From: Gadus chalcogrammus
Taxonomy: Eukaryota; Chordata; Actinopteri; Gadiformes; Gadidae
Assembly (NCBI RefSeq): GCF_026213295.1
Contig: NC_079424.1
Coordinates: 17,838,098 to 17,902,097, forward strand
DNA length: 64,000 nucleotides
Reading direction: 5' to 3'
Below, piece after piece: positions 44,801 through 54,359 of the stretch. Position 1 is the first letter of the stretch; each line of letters starts with the position of its first letter. The notes beneath the pieces were generated by a model. That model made no database searches, was not told where the DNA came from, and saw only the letters and a program-made list of their open reading frames with translations. Made by a program: the position numbers and the translations under genes.

Positions 44801-46848
44801 CCTGGACAACACCCTCTCATTCGCACCCCATATTCACAACATCACCCGGACTGCATTCTTCCACCTCCGCAACATCGCCAGACTCCGCCCATCACTGACC
44901 CAATCCAGCACTGAAATCCTAGTTCACTCATTTGTCACATCACGCATAGACTACTGCAACGCCCTCCTCACCGGACTCCCCACCAAACTCATCAACAGAC
45001 TGCAGATCATTCAGAACTCAGCCGCCCGGATCATCACCCGCACCAAATCATCTGACCACATCACCCCTGTCCTCATTCAACTTCACTGGCTCCCAGTACA
45101 CTACCGCATCCAATACAAAACCCTACTCCTCACCTACAAAGCTCTCCACAACCTAGCCCCCAGTTATCTCTGCGACCTCCTCCAAGAATACACTCCCTCC
45201 CGCTCCCTCCGCTCAACCTCTGCTGGACTACTATGTATCCCCACATCACGACTCACTTCAATGGGTGCCCGGTCATTCAGCTGTTCAGCACCCAGGCTCT
45301 GGAACTCCCTCCCCCCACACATAAAACAGTCAGACACCATTACAACCTTCAAGTCACAACTCAAAACTCACCTGTTCAAACTCGCACACAACGTCTAACT
45401 GATCACTGTTTTGTTTGTTTTTTTGTTTTGTTTTGTCTTGTTTTTGTTTTATTTATTTCTTATTGCTTATGTTTATTTATTTATTTTTTTATTTATTTTT
45501 TCCACAATGTCTTGTTTTTTAAAAAATGTATGATGACTATATGCTCTGTAAGGTGACCTTGGGTGTTTTGAAAGGCGCCTCTAAATTAAATGTATTATTA
45601 TTATTATTATACATCTTCTGTTTGTCATAGGATCATGTCAGCTGAACTCAATTAATGAAACCAGGAATGAAGTAAGATCCACTAATGCAATAAACTGTCT
45701 GCACTTAATGTTCTACCTACAATTCAAGTTTTTATTTCCTAACTCTATAGTATAGGGATAGATACAGCAATATATTCCTGTAATCTATCAGCTGTAAGCT
45801 TTGTACCCTCTAACTGGCTTCTGTATTTGCCCAGGTGTATGTGAGTCAGTTTTGCTTTTTTAATGGAATTTTTATTTTCAGTGCCATCACCCATCTTGTG
45901 AGCTGTTGAGGGAGAACAACCACAGGCTGCAGAGGGAAAATTATTCTCTCAAGGCAAAAGTAGCAACATTGAAATGTAATGCTATTGTTGAAAACTTTAG
46001 TTTTTTTTACACAAGGGTTTTTCTGTTTTACATGTTAGCTAAAAGGCTATTATGAATCCTTTGCTCAGTGCTGCCAGACGTTTTGCAGAAGATGGAGGAG
46101 TTTCTCCGCTCAGCACCAAGACCAACGACAACACCAATACCAACACCAACACCAAGACCAAGACCAAGACCAGAACCAACACTATCACCAGCACCAACAG
46201 CAGTTCCATCACCAGCAACAGAAGACCCATCACCAGCTCCAGCTCCATCATCAGCATCAGCAACAGAGGCCCTGGGCCACTCTGTAAGAATCTGTTTGAC
46301 TTTATTTGTATAGGTTAAGTTACTTAGTTTCAGTTGCACTGTTTTTCTAAACGCATCAGCCGTACACTCGGTTAATCTAAATGCATATATATATCATTGA
46401 GGTAAGACGCTAGTCTGCTGTATGTTGAAGTAGATTTGTGGTAATGTTATCTACTTGCATTAAAGGTCATTCCAAAAGGACTTGTGGAGCGCTGCTCCTT
46501 CCAAAGCCCCCAGAAGTTCATAAATGATCTCCTACATGGGATGTATACCAGGGAATATATGGCAGGCCATTCAGTGACTGGCCAGTCATCCAGCAGCTGC
46601 ACAGAAGGAAAACCTGGCCTAGCCAAACAGGACCTTGTTGAAATAACAAGTAGGTATATAGAAATGAGAAAAGATGTTGGTTGAGTGATACCCTCATTCT
46701 CATGCTCATCTTTCGTGTATGTGTTTGTGTGTGTGTGTGTATTCCCACAGATGCGGCAAAGTTGAAGTTCACCTACGTAACTGATACGAACATAAAAGCA
46801 TTTATACGACAAAAGCTGAACAATGCTGCCAAATTTCAGAAACCATAA
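41864..46848 (+). CDS. BEN-domain protein of the CACTA-like element
   Basis: BEN domains bind DNA or chromatin proteins, and similar proteins accompany fish EnSpm transposases. Exons: 41864-42035, 45631-45671, 45882-45975, 46069-46283, 46466-46649 and 46751-46848; 804 nt, 267 aa. All phases match and no stop interrupts, unlike the sister transposase. The N-terminus ([20 protein letters not shown], then SWVVGKV and [12 protein letters not shown]) is a small conserved module. A short coiled coil ([20 protein letters not shown]) follows. A Pro/Thr-rich linker ([19 protein letters not shown]) spans about residues 113-150. The BEN domain (about 175-265) contains [39 protein letters not shown] and [16 protein letters not shown]. 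Intron 1 (3.6 kb) contains a MITE and an L2 LINE. Whether it is still transcribed is unknown; the domain call is by memory of the family. Confidence 0.72.
42159..42645. mobile_element. probable MITE with central hairpin
   Basis: The ends are similar in inverted orientation: left AGAGATACTTCACC, right GGTGAAGTATCCCTTTAA. A TTAAAGGGATA-type terminus is common in teleost MITEs (PIF/Harbinger-like). The middle is C-rich and carries a perfect 22-bp hairpin (42487-42537). Target duplication is unclear. It lies in intron 1 of the BEN gene. Confidence 0.5.
42487..42537. repeat. perfect 22-bp inverted repeat, 7-nt loop
   Basis: Arms 42487-42508 and 42516-42537 are exact complements. Each includes ATGACGTCAAA, so the hairpin displays two CRE-like sites. 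Confidence 0.95.
43064..45611 (+). mobile_element. 5'-truncated L2-like non-LTR retrotransposon
   Basis: It starts inside the endonuclease domain (GHILDLICC and FPISDHKAV, the SDH motif), contains the full reverse transcriptase, and ends in an L2-style 3' tail: GGTGACCTTGGGTGTTTTGA, AAAGGCGCCTCTAAATTAAA, then (ATT)n to 45611. A 19-bp unit (ATTAAAGGTCACATTCTGG) is tandemly repeated at the 5' junction. It sits in intron 1 of the BEN gene, same strand, so it arrived after the CACTA-like element. Confidence 0.85.
43275..45398 (+). CDS. L2-like reverse transcriptase ORF (N-terminally truncated)
   Basis: An uninterrupted frame of 707 codons from the first ATG; the frame is open further upstream to the truncation, where it encodes the end of the endonuclease. 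Reverse transcriptase motifs in order: [16 protein letters not shown] (about residue 300), [16 protein letters not shown] with the first catalytic Asp, [13 protein letters not shown], and CYADDTQVY with the catalytic Asp pair. Next come [13 protein letters not shown] and the C-terminal [14 protein letters not shown] and [11 protein letters not shown] typical of L2/CR1-group elements. No stops or frameshifts, so the insertion is recent. It cannot retrotranspose alone because the endonuclease is cut off. Rex1 or another CR1-group clade is possible; L2 is favoured by the (ATT)n tail. Confidence 0.88.
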   Translation: MISSYPNPPPASSLTDLVTHYNNCLSSSLTTLAPLKTRSVSFTHTAPWFTPHLRQLKATGRRLERLYKKTQLTVHRQMYSDHLHHYKNALTTAKTSYYSNLINTGTGNSRVLFSTVSHLLQPPKSLPPDISTTQCTAFLDFFSSKINTIHQQLASSRTPSDDPPWMITSGQPLISSLSDFTLVTEQTVSELIRKAKTTTCQLDPLPTSLVKACLPSISPMITNIITNIINSSLTTGTVPPTLKLAAITPILKKPGADPTDLNHYRPISNLPFISKTLERVVAAQLQSHLDTNNLHEPFQSGFRPKHSTETALVKITNDLLLAADSGLLTILILLDLSAAFDTISHPLLLDRLAGIGITGAALSWFTSYLTGRQQFVQLSNHKSGCSGVSLGVPQGSVLGPLLFTTYLLPLGTLLRHHGVHFHCYADDTQVYISTKPTAAIPPTSLITCLEEIRSWLSRNFLKLNGNKTEALLIGSKSTLTKSQHTPAPLIIIDGFPVPFSSKVKSLGVILDNTLSFAPHIHNITRTAFFHLRNIARLRPSLTQSSTEILVHSFVTSRIDYCNALLTGLPTKLINRLQIIQNSAARIITRTKSSDHITPVLIQLHWLPVHYRIQYKTLLLTYKALHNLAPSYLCDLLQEYTPSRSLRSTSAGLLCIPTSRLTSMGARSFSCSAPRLWNSLPPHIKQSDTITTFKSQLKTHLFKLAHNV

Positions 46849-47159
46849 ATTATCAACTGTTTAAAGAAAGTTAAACTTTTGTTCTTTTTTTTTTGTATTT
46901 TAGCAGTCTGTAGAAAACACTGTGTTAATGGTGGTTGTAAGCCTAATTTATGTGCAGTGAATTATTGTTACAGCACTACGGTTAAAAATGGCAACAACAA
47001 AAAGTGATACAGTTGAAAATATCCATTAGGTAAAGTACAATGACATAGTTAAAAGAACAACAAAATACTGCATAATGCAGTTATTGTAATGCAGTATATA
47101 TAGTACTATGGTATCATAATTGTAGTATTCTATAGCAAAATAAAAGTATAAGAAAAGTT

Positions 47160-47860
47160 CTGTAATTTACTTCAGTAGATTGTAGTTTATGTAGTAAACT
47201 GTAGTAGTATATAATGTTTTCTGTAGTATACTATAGTTTACTGTAGTAGTATATATGTGGTATACTGTAGTAATAAAACTGCAGTTTTCTGTAGTTTACT
47301 GTAGTAAAACTACTATAGTAAGGTTCAAAAACACTACAATATTTACTATAGTATATGTACTGTAGTTTATTTACTATAGTAAACTATAGAATTTTCTGTA
47401 GTATACTATAGTTTACTGTAGTAAAACTACTATAGTAAGGTTCAAAAACACTACAATATTTACTATAGTATATGTACTGTAGTTTATTTACTATAGTAAA
47501 CTATAGAATTTTCTGTAGTATACTATAGTTTACTGTAGTAAAACTACTATAGTAAGGTTCGAAAACACTACAATATTTACTATAGTATATGTACTGTAGT
47601 TTATTTACTATAGTAAACTAGAATTTTCTGTAGTATACTATAGTTTACTGTAGTAAAACTACTATAGTAAGGTTCAAAAACACTACAATATTTACTATAG
47701 TATATGTACTGTCGTTTATTTACTATGGTAAACTATAGAATTTTCTGTAGTATACTATAGTTTACTGTAGTAAAACGACTATAGTAAGGTTCGAAAACAC
47801 TACAATATTTACTATAGTATATGTACTGTAGTTTATTTACTATAGTAAACTATAGAATTT
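47160..47860. repeat. right subterminal tandem array of the CACTA-like element
   Basis: Five copies of a unit of about 117 bp (anchor ACTATAGTAAGGTTC at 47312, 47429, 47546, 47661 and 47778), each containing CTATAG palindromes. Spacing is 117, 117, 115 and 117 bp and copies are almost identical, so the array was recently amplified or homogenised. It lies inside the right edge of the element. Confidence 0.95.
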
Positions 47861-48647
47861 TTTCATTAAGGCAGAAAAAGAGTAACCACGGAAGGACTGG
47901 TGGTTGTTTTGATTATCCTGCGTGAGCCCACGAATAAAGCAATGTTCGTGAAGTAGTGACTGCAGTCTTCTTTGGGGGAAAATTACCTTGAACCTATTAT
48001 TATCTTGAACCTTCATATAATTCTAAATTCTTCACCAAATGTATATGGCTCTCAGAACCCAAGCACAGACTCACACAATTAGCAGTAACATGACACCAAT
48101 TAAGCTTCATATTTGGAGCAAGTGGTTTCCAGAATGCCTTTCACCACTAGCATCCATTAGACCCCACAGGCGTTACAGTGGGGGATTGAGGAGACTGCAG
48201 GCTCACTCTTCTTGTGAAGCAACTATACAGTCAGTTCTTCTGTTGGTCTCCTTCACTGCATTCATATTCCAGCTCCATCAAAAACAACATCTTCGATGCA
48301 GGTAAACCAGTCTATATTTTGCATGATACTAATTGTGATTGTTGTGCTGCTTACTAGCTCATATTCTTTCCTATGTCGATTCGTTTTTTTCTATTATTTT
48401 CAAAAAAAATTAATTAGATTCAGAAAACATTATTTTCTCGCAAGCATGTGATGTAAAATATAATATACAGTAGGTTGTTATATAGATATACATATTTTAT
48501 TTTCCAAAATATTACTTACCTTTATGTCATGATAGCATGAGGTGCAGTTTGACTTACGTCCTACAAATGTGTGTGGAATCTGGATATGATTTTGATTGTT
48601 AAAATAAGATGTGTTCATTGCAGAGTCCTCGTCCCAGCTTAAGTGAC

Positions 48648-49169
48648 ATGGAGCGAGCCATCGTTGCCATCATTAATGTGTTCCACAAGTACTCTGGGAA
48701 CAAGAGCAAGCTGAAAAAAGCAGAGCTCAAACACCTCATCAATAATGAAATGAGCCAGTTCATAATGGTAAGCCAAACCTTCCAGTATGGATATCGGTGT
48801 TATGAAGGACTGCGTAAGTGAAACGCATTATTGCCTCAAAAAATATCTAGACTTAACAATGTCGAAGAACCACTTATTTTTTGTTGATTGTGGTCAATTC
48901 TCTACTAAAATAAGTTGTCTATTCACAAGAGCTGATTAAATAATATGAATGTGTAGATATATAAAAGAGCACAGCTACACAAACCTAAAAAGTGTTGTTT
49001 AGCCAAATTTTCCTTTCCATCTGTTCCATAGAAAATCGAGGAGAACGACACTCTGGACAGGCTTTTTGCAGACCTCGATCAAAACGGAGATCTGGAGATT
49101 GACTTCCAAGAGTTCATTTCCCTAATTGCCATGGTTACCTCAGAATGTCATGACCTTATACCACTTTGA
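48648..49169 (+). CDS. S100-family EF-hand calcium-binding protein
   Basis: Small dimeric Ca2+ sensor of the S100 family. Exons: 48648-48767 and 49032-49169; 258 nt, 85 aa. The first EF-hand region reads ERAIVAIINVFHKYSG then KLKKAELKHLINNEMSQF. The second is canonical, DQNGDLEIDFQE, with Asp/Asn at 1, 3, 5, Asp at 9 and Glu at 12. The end, AMVTSECHDLIPL, is like S100B/S100A1. Loop 1 is three residues shorter than the usual 14-residue S100 pseudo-EF-hand. The start is the first ATG, three residues later than the usual S100 Met-Ser-Asp/Glu-Leu; the acceptor ending at 48623 puts a 5' UTR part in the same exon. A possible non-coding exon ends near 48301. Ortholog within fish S100s is unsure. Confidence 0.85.
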
Positions 49170-49333
49170 ATCTCCATCGATAACTTAATGCATCCATTAA
49201 ACTTTAAACCATGCCTAAGAACGAATCCATTATTTTGCTAATGGACTGACACTAAATGTTGACCAGAAATAGAGTCGTCATATCAAATCATGATAAAAGG
49301 TATTTTTGTACCAGGGCCTGCCAGCCAGGCAGG

Positions 49334-49427
49334 GGTGTGTTCGATACATTCTTCAGATGGGTTAGGGTTAGGGGGGGTCGATCCAGATGCGGAGCTCGGA
49401 GGGACTGTGCTCATTATGCTAGCATAA
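49334..49427. pseudogene. degraded partial duplicate of an inpp1 exon and intron edge
   Basis: 49334-49358 matches 34478-34502 of the inpp1 intron with two differences (GATACATTCTTCAGATG against GATAGATTCTTCAGATG). 49374-49427 matches the inpp1 exon edge near 34587-34630 (GGGGTCGATCCAGAT, then GAGCTCGGAGGGACTGTGC). About 85 bp between them in inpp1, including the splice site and a poly-T run, is missing here and replaced by GGGTTAGGGTTAGGG. Same orientation as inpp1 on the plus strand. Confidence 0.8.
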
Positions 49428-49879
49428 TATTTAATTAAGTTAATGTTAATTAAATGAGTTAATGTTTTAGAAATGGTACTATTGCTGTAGTACATAAAGG
49501 TAGAATTTCGGCAAATTAACTCAAGTTTATTTAATTTTTCAAAGTTGTTCTGTGTCATGAATCATCTGGTCTGAGTTAACAATTGGTTGTCTTGTTTAAT
49601 TTAGAAGTTTGTGAATTGACATTCACAAACTTTTGTAGATTGTTTATTTGTGGAATATTATATACATAGTTATTATAATACAACTGTAATTTCGGCCTGT
49701 CCTAATTCTTGCCAGTTATGTCATAAATCAAAACTATAACAATATGTAATAGCTAAAGGGAATACATAAAAGTGCTTTATAGTAGTTGTACAGTATATTG
49801 TTATACTTTTGCATATTCTTTAATTTTATTTATTTTCTCAGAAGAAGAACACAAAGTGTGAGGTTGGGGCCCTCTCGGT

Positions 49880-52800
49880 TTATCTTCTTAGGTTACAGTC
49901 CATAAAATCAAACATCTTCTTCCAGGCATCTTCCTGGGCAGCCGCATGGGGCGCAGGGTGCCCTCCCCAGAACGCTCTGACTACAAATCAGCAAATACAA
50001 GAGAGCATTAAAGTATGCCTTTAGAATTTGCCATAACACTCACAGAATTTATATAGGTTGTTCAACTGCTGCCATGATTCCAGCAAAGACTTTGAGCAAA
50101 ATGTTACGTTTTGAAGCAAAGCAAAGAGAAAACCCCAACAACGTACTTCTTTTTGGTTTGGCCCTCCAAAGGGAAACGCTTGTGTTTGGAGAGTAAGGTG
50201 GCTCTATCAGATGACCAGCCCCAGGGTACGACAAGCGGGTGAACAGTTGAGCTTTTCCGGCAGACCTCAGGACCTCCTCAATCTGAATGAGTGATACAAC
50301 AAGATTGGAACAAGAACTAGAAAATAATAGTACTAGGATGAGGAAAACCAATGTTGCATTGCATTGTGTGATTTTTTATATTTGTGAACGTAGATTGTCT
50401 AGGTTTAGAAATATTGTCTTTATTATGTTGCTATTAAGAATTAATCTTAAAAAGTATTAATCCAGCCATATTTGAATGTGCTAAACCTCATACATTTAGA
50501 CATTTGTTCACCTCATTTGCTGACTCCACACTTGCACAGTTGCTGTCGTCTTCACCCAATATGTATAATAAAGGGCATTCCAACGTTTCTATCTGCCAAG
50601 ACCCACAACGTGATGGAGTCATTGAGCCTGCTTCAAATGTGTGTAAGTTTTGCATGGGGACTCAAATACTACCTTAATTTTGTTGTCTTTGGCAATGTTA
50701 TAAGGCATCGTCATATCTTTAACAGTGAAGTTGCCATGTTCATCAACCGCCTTCGGGCTACTACAACACATCAGCAAACAGGTAGCAATATCATGAGGTA
50801 TTAGAACATGATAATAAGGCTTCATATAATAAAAAACAATACAAGCTAGCGTTTTAAGGGAAAAAAAATGGCATCAAAGTTTTTGAAGATCCAGCTCTTG
50901 AAATATAAACACATTGTACAACCTTGATGCCAGTTTTTTCCCCCTTAAAACGCTAGCTTGTATCGGTTTTTTTTTCTATCTCCTGGTGTATTCCAATCTA
51001 TTCAGATTAAAAAAGAGCCTAAAATGGGAAATACATGTCAGCTATATAGTGTGTATACATAATTTGGAAACCTTCCAGACATCATGCTAGGCCACTTGTC
51101 ATTACTTCCCACTGGTCCATTGATACCAATCACACACTTTGGCTGAGAGGAAGAAAAAAAAAAATCATTATTTTGACACCTATGCTTGCTTATGCTTGAC
51201 TTACTTATGAATTCATCTTACTTTTAGGCCGATATGAGTGGCCATATGTAGGACAAGGTATACTCCATAAGAGAGCCCAATGAGGCCAATTCTCTCCCCA
51301 CAGACTTCTGGGTGGTCTTGGAGGAGGTTGTATGCCGACTGCCAATAAAGGGAAAAGGTTTAAAACAAGAAGAGGTCAGCTTTAGCTGCATCAGACACAC
51401 CACCAACATACTGCAGAGGGTAACTAATAGGAGAAGTTAATTTACCCGAAAGTAATCGTCCCCAACGTTTATTTGATTAGGTGGACCAGGGATGTCTTTG
51501 TGTCCGAAGTAGGCAAGAGACAGGCTGGCAATGCCTTTGGATGCAAACAATGCAGAGCGGTACTCGTTCAGCCCTCCTCCAATGCCCCAGAGGTCCACCA
51601 TGGCAGGGAAGGGCCCCGGACCTGGGTGGGATGGAAGGGATCCGGTCGGTCACCAAGCTGCACTGTTTGTTAAATGTTCTCTAATAAAGCTTCATTTCCC
51701 CTTCAGCCAAGCAGGTAAATGTACCAATCCATAATTTAGCTTTATAGCCTCTGGTCTGAGATAAACAGCGGTCATTTTAAAATAACAAACAAACAAATAA
51801 ATAGAATAGATCTTTTCTTTTGAATTTTCTATTATTTTTTTTTTTTAATTGAATAGTGCTTTATTTATCTGCTTACCAGAAGGTAAGAATAACGTTCCCA
51901 CAACCCCATTCTGGCGGATCTCGACCCTCCGCGTGTGGGGAGCCATGTACCAGCGCTCCACACTCAAAGCGGCCAGACAACCGGCCAGTTCATCCATGGG
52001 GTCCTGGTCCGAGGTCATGTGGCCCTCCCAGAGGGACAGCTGTACCACGTAGGGGGTCTCTACGTCTCTCTTTCTAAGCCTTTGTGGAGCGGGCAGACAG
52101 TAGGGGTTTGAGTGGGGGATTCGAATGGAGCATCCAAGTGAATTCAGTCCACAGATGAGCAGCTCCATACCTCAGACCCTCCCTTGCAGACGGTGCAGGG
52201 TGCAGTGCCCAGAACAGACCCATTGGTTCACAGCCAAAATATGACCCCCCTACTGAGGGATCCTTGGTCACTTTTGGGAGGTAGAGCAATGGTGAAAGAG
52301 GGAAGAACAAGTAAGGATTAATACTGTCAAAAGTAGATTTGGAAATACCTTAATGTCAGTTGGACTTGCGCTCATTGGATGATATGTGGTAACAGATAGT
52401 AAACGTTAACACTCCTACATTTACATTTTGTTGTTCTGAATCAGTATTACGATTATCCTTTGGACTTACAGTTGACAACCCCGTTCTCATCGGTGTTATA
52501 GTGGGAAAAGGCTTCCCACAGGTCCCCTTCTTCACTGTGCATGTGTGCCCGCACGGTAACGGGACAGTTCGGGGGCAGGAAACGCCCCTGGATGCTGATC
52601 TGCTCGTCGATCAGGGCACGCGAGGGTCGAGCTGTTAACAATGGGGCGGGCCTGAGCTGGCTCTTCCACCGCACAGCCCCTTGAGTCAGAGAAAAACCAC
52701 ATGTTGGGAGCTAGCCTCAAGTCAAGACTTGTCCTTGAACCAGCTCACCGATGCTAGACCGCATAGACAAAATAACTTTATTGTAATAATGCAATAACCC

Positions 52801-52993
52801 AAACTAATATAAAATGCCGTGGTGAAAGTGTGTGCAAAGGTTTTTACAGAGGCAAGTGAGAAAATGAACGAGATACCAACTTACCTAACAAATGTTGCAT
52901 GCATGCTACATTTCTTTGTGTGGTGACCTCTGGTCTGATGCTTATTCCTGTGGTTCGCAATAGTGCTGTCACGGATGAATGGGCTTTCAGCAT
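49880..52993 (-). CDS. type-I acyl-CoA thioesterase (ACOT/BAAT family), with apparent frameshift
   Basis: Hydrolyses acyl-CoA to free fatty acid and CoA. Exons in transcript order: 52993-52885, 52679-52470, 52270-52171, 52079-51877, 51621-51446, 51338-51222, 51142-51072, 50760-50512, 50282-50147 and 49980-49880; about 489 aa. The first 36 residues (MLKAHSSVTALLRTTGISIR) are basic and Ser/Thr-rich, like a mitochondrial leader, as in ACOT2. The N-terminal domain (ALIDEQISIQGRFLPP) precedes YFGCEPMGLFWALHP. The hydrolase fold has the nucleophile elbow GLSYG, the acid in LGEDDSN, and the His in SYPGAGHLIEPPYSP. The end is FWGGHPAPHAAAQEDAW. All junctions keep phase, but the 50760-50512 exon needs a one-base shift near 50620-50640 to connect NKIKVVFESPCK to SWQIETLECP. 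Paralogue assignment is open. Confidence 0.85.
50831..50977. repeat. foldback (inverted-repeat) element in an acot intron
   Basis: The ends are inverted copies: left ATACAAGCTAGCGTTTTAAG, right its complement CTTAAAACGCTAGCTTGTAT. Similarity continues inward to TGGCATCAA, giving arms of about 45 bp with small differences and a loop of about 55 bp. This is probably a small MITE between the 50512-50760 and 51072-51142 exons. Confidence 0.8.
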
Positions 52994-53763
52994 TGCGGAT
53001 ACGGAATACAGTCCACCCTTCAGTTAGACACAAACAGTATTATTACATCCTATTTGACTAAACCTGTACTGTTAGGAACTGCATGTTTTAATCTTGTGTC
53101 ATACATGTAAAGAACACAGGTCCAACTCCTCTTTTCCCCTGCTTTATCTATATATCGGATCAACAAAGTAATTCATTATCAATGATTTACAGAAAAACCG
53201 AGCTGATCTGAAATACATTCTCCAAGACAGAAAATATATGTTTCTTACCTTTGCTGCTTACAAAATTTGAGAAATCCAACACTCAAGATAAAACCACTAC
53301 GATACACATATTTTGTCAGTTGCAAAGAACGGCTCACAAATAACAATCAGCAAGACAATATACTACTAAATGCACAATTCACTACAACTGGATTGGTCTG
53401 CACACAACGTAGGGAGCGGGGAATGAGAAAGCTCCCCTTGAATGCTACCTATGACCTGATAGCAGCCAATCAGTAACCAGAAAGGGTTCTGGACAAGCAT
53501 AATTTAGTTTCACAAACATTCTCACAGAAACAATAATTAATTGATTTAAAATCAAAGGATGATTTACAAATATTAAAAACTATTTTTAGTTACAAGATTC
53601 GGTAGCAATAATTCCCACTGTCCAGCATGTTCATCAAACATTCTTCGAATCATCTCTGACGTCTGAACCATTTGGGGAGGACATTTTTCACACTCAGTAG
53701 TAGTCACGGAGGTCAACAGAGTCAAATGGATAGATATCAGAAGAGAATCCCCCTGTAATTGAG
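52994..53763. other. upstream region of the acot gene
   Basis: AT-rich, no exon recognised. The acot 5' UTR and promoter should begin here. Confidence 0.35.
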
Positions 53764-54351
53764 CAGGGGTGTTTCTAGGTTTCATAAACACCTAGGGCTT
53801 AGCCCAGAGGGAAAAGCTATTTTTTTGTGCATGTGCATGCAAATGTTTTCATAAAGCTTTACCTAAATAAAGAAAATACGCAATTTATTATAGATTTAAA
53901 TAGCTACCTGACTCCTGTGCTGCTTATCCCCAAACATCTAAAGTTCCATTCAAGTTATTTCAGAGTAAAAAATGATGAGACAGAACATACATGTATATAT
54001 TTATATGGATTGGACTGGGGATAGGATAGGTTAATTCACTTGAGGTGATAAACAGTCTGGTTATGTTTTTAAACTGTTTATTCTCTTGCCAGAAGGACTA
54101 TCTAAAAGGACTGGGCTACTTTATTTGTAGACGTCCCTGGAATCCCCATGTTTCTTTCTGAATAACTACCATTAGTGATTAGAATCATCACTTCTAGACT
54201 GAATTGCATTAATGTATTCCATAGTTACCAGTAAATATACCAATAAATATTGAAAATAAATATATATATTTATTTCAAAAATTATATTCAGGGCTAATTA
54301 TATAATATCCGGGGCTTTAGCCCCGAATAAAACAGCCTAGTGACGCCACTG
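53764..54351. mobile_element. hAT-type non-autonomous transposon, 588 bp
   Basis: Left end CAGGGGTGTTTCTAGG, right end the complement of CAGTGGCGTCACTAGG. Flanked by an exact 8-bp duplication, TAATTGAG (53756-53763 and 54352-54359). The CAGTGGCGTCACTAGG type of end is common in hAT elements. No transposase inside. Confidence 0.88.
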
Positions 54352-54359
54352 TAATTGAG

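Larger units (their letters stand above)
36871..47868. mobile_element. CACTA/EnSpm-like DNA transposon composite, about 11 kb
   Basis: Both edges start with a similar inverted sequence: left GAAAAAATACTATAGTTTACTA, right the complement of GAAAAAATTCTATAGTTTACTA. Inside each edge lies an array of CTATAGT-rich subterminal repeats. Between them are a Tnp2-like transposase on the minus strand and a BEN-domain gene on the plus strand, a pair I associate with fish EnSpm/CACTA elements. Later insertions are nested inside: a hAT MITE, a second MITE and an L2 LINE. Exact ends and target duplication could not be fixed, and I did not see a clean CACTA terminus, so superfamily rests mainly on the transposase. 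Confidence 0.65.

Noticed and set aside
46028..46339. Minus-strand Val-Leu/Gly-rich ORFs and an alternative plus-strand Thr/Asn-rich ORF
   Set aside because: Shadows of the Pro/Thr-rich exon of the BEN gene; the plus frame with PTPTPRP joins its neighbours in phase.
47160..47860. CRISPR-like regular array
   Set aside because: Units of about 117 bp are repeated as a whole with no unique spacers; it is a tandem array at a transposon edge in a fish genome.
49359..49373. Telomere
   Set aside because: Only two TTAGGG units inside a rearranged fragment; not an array.
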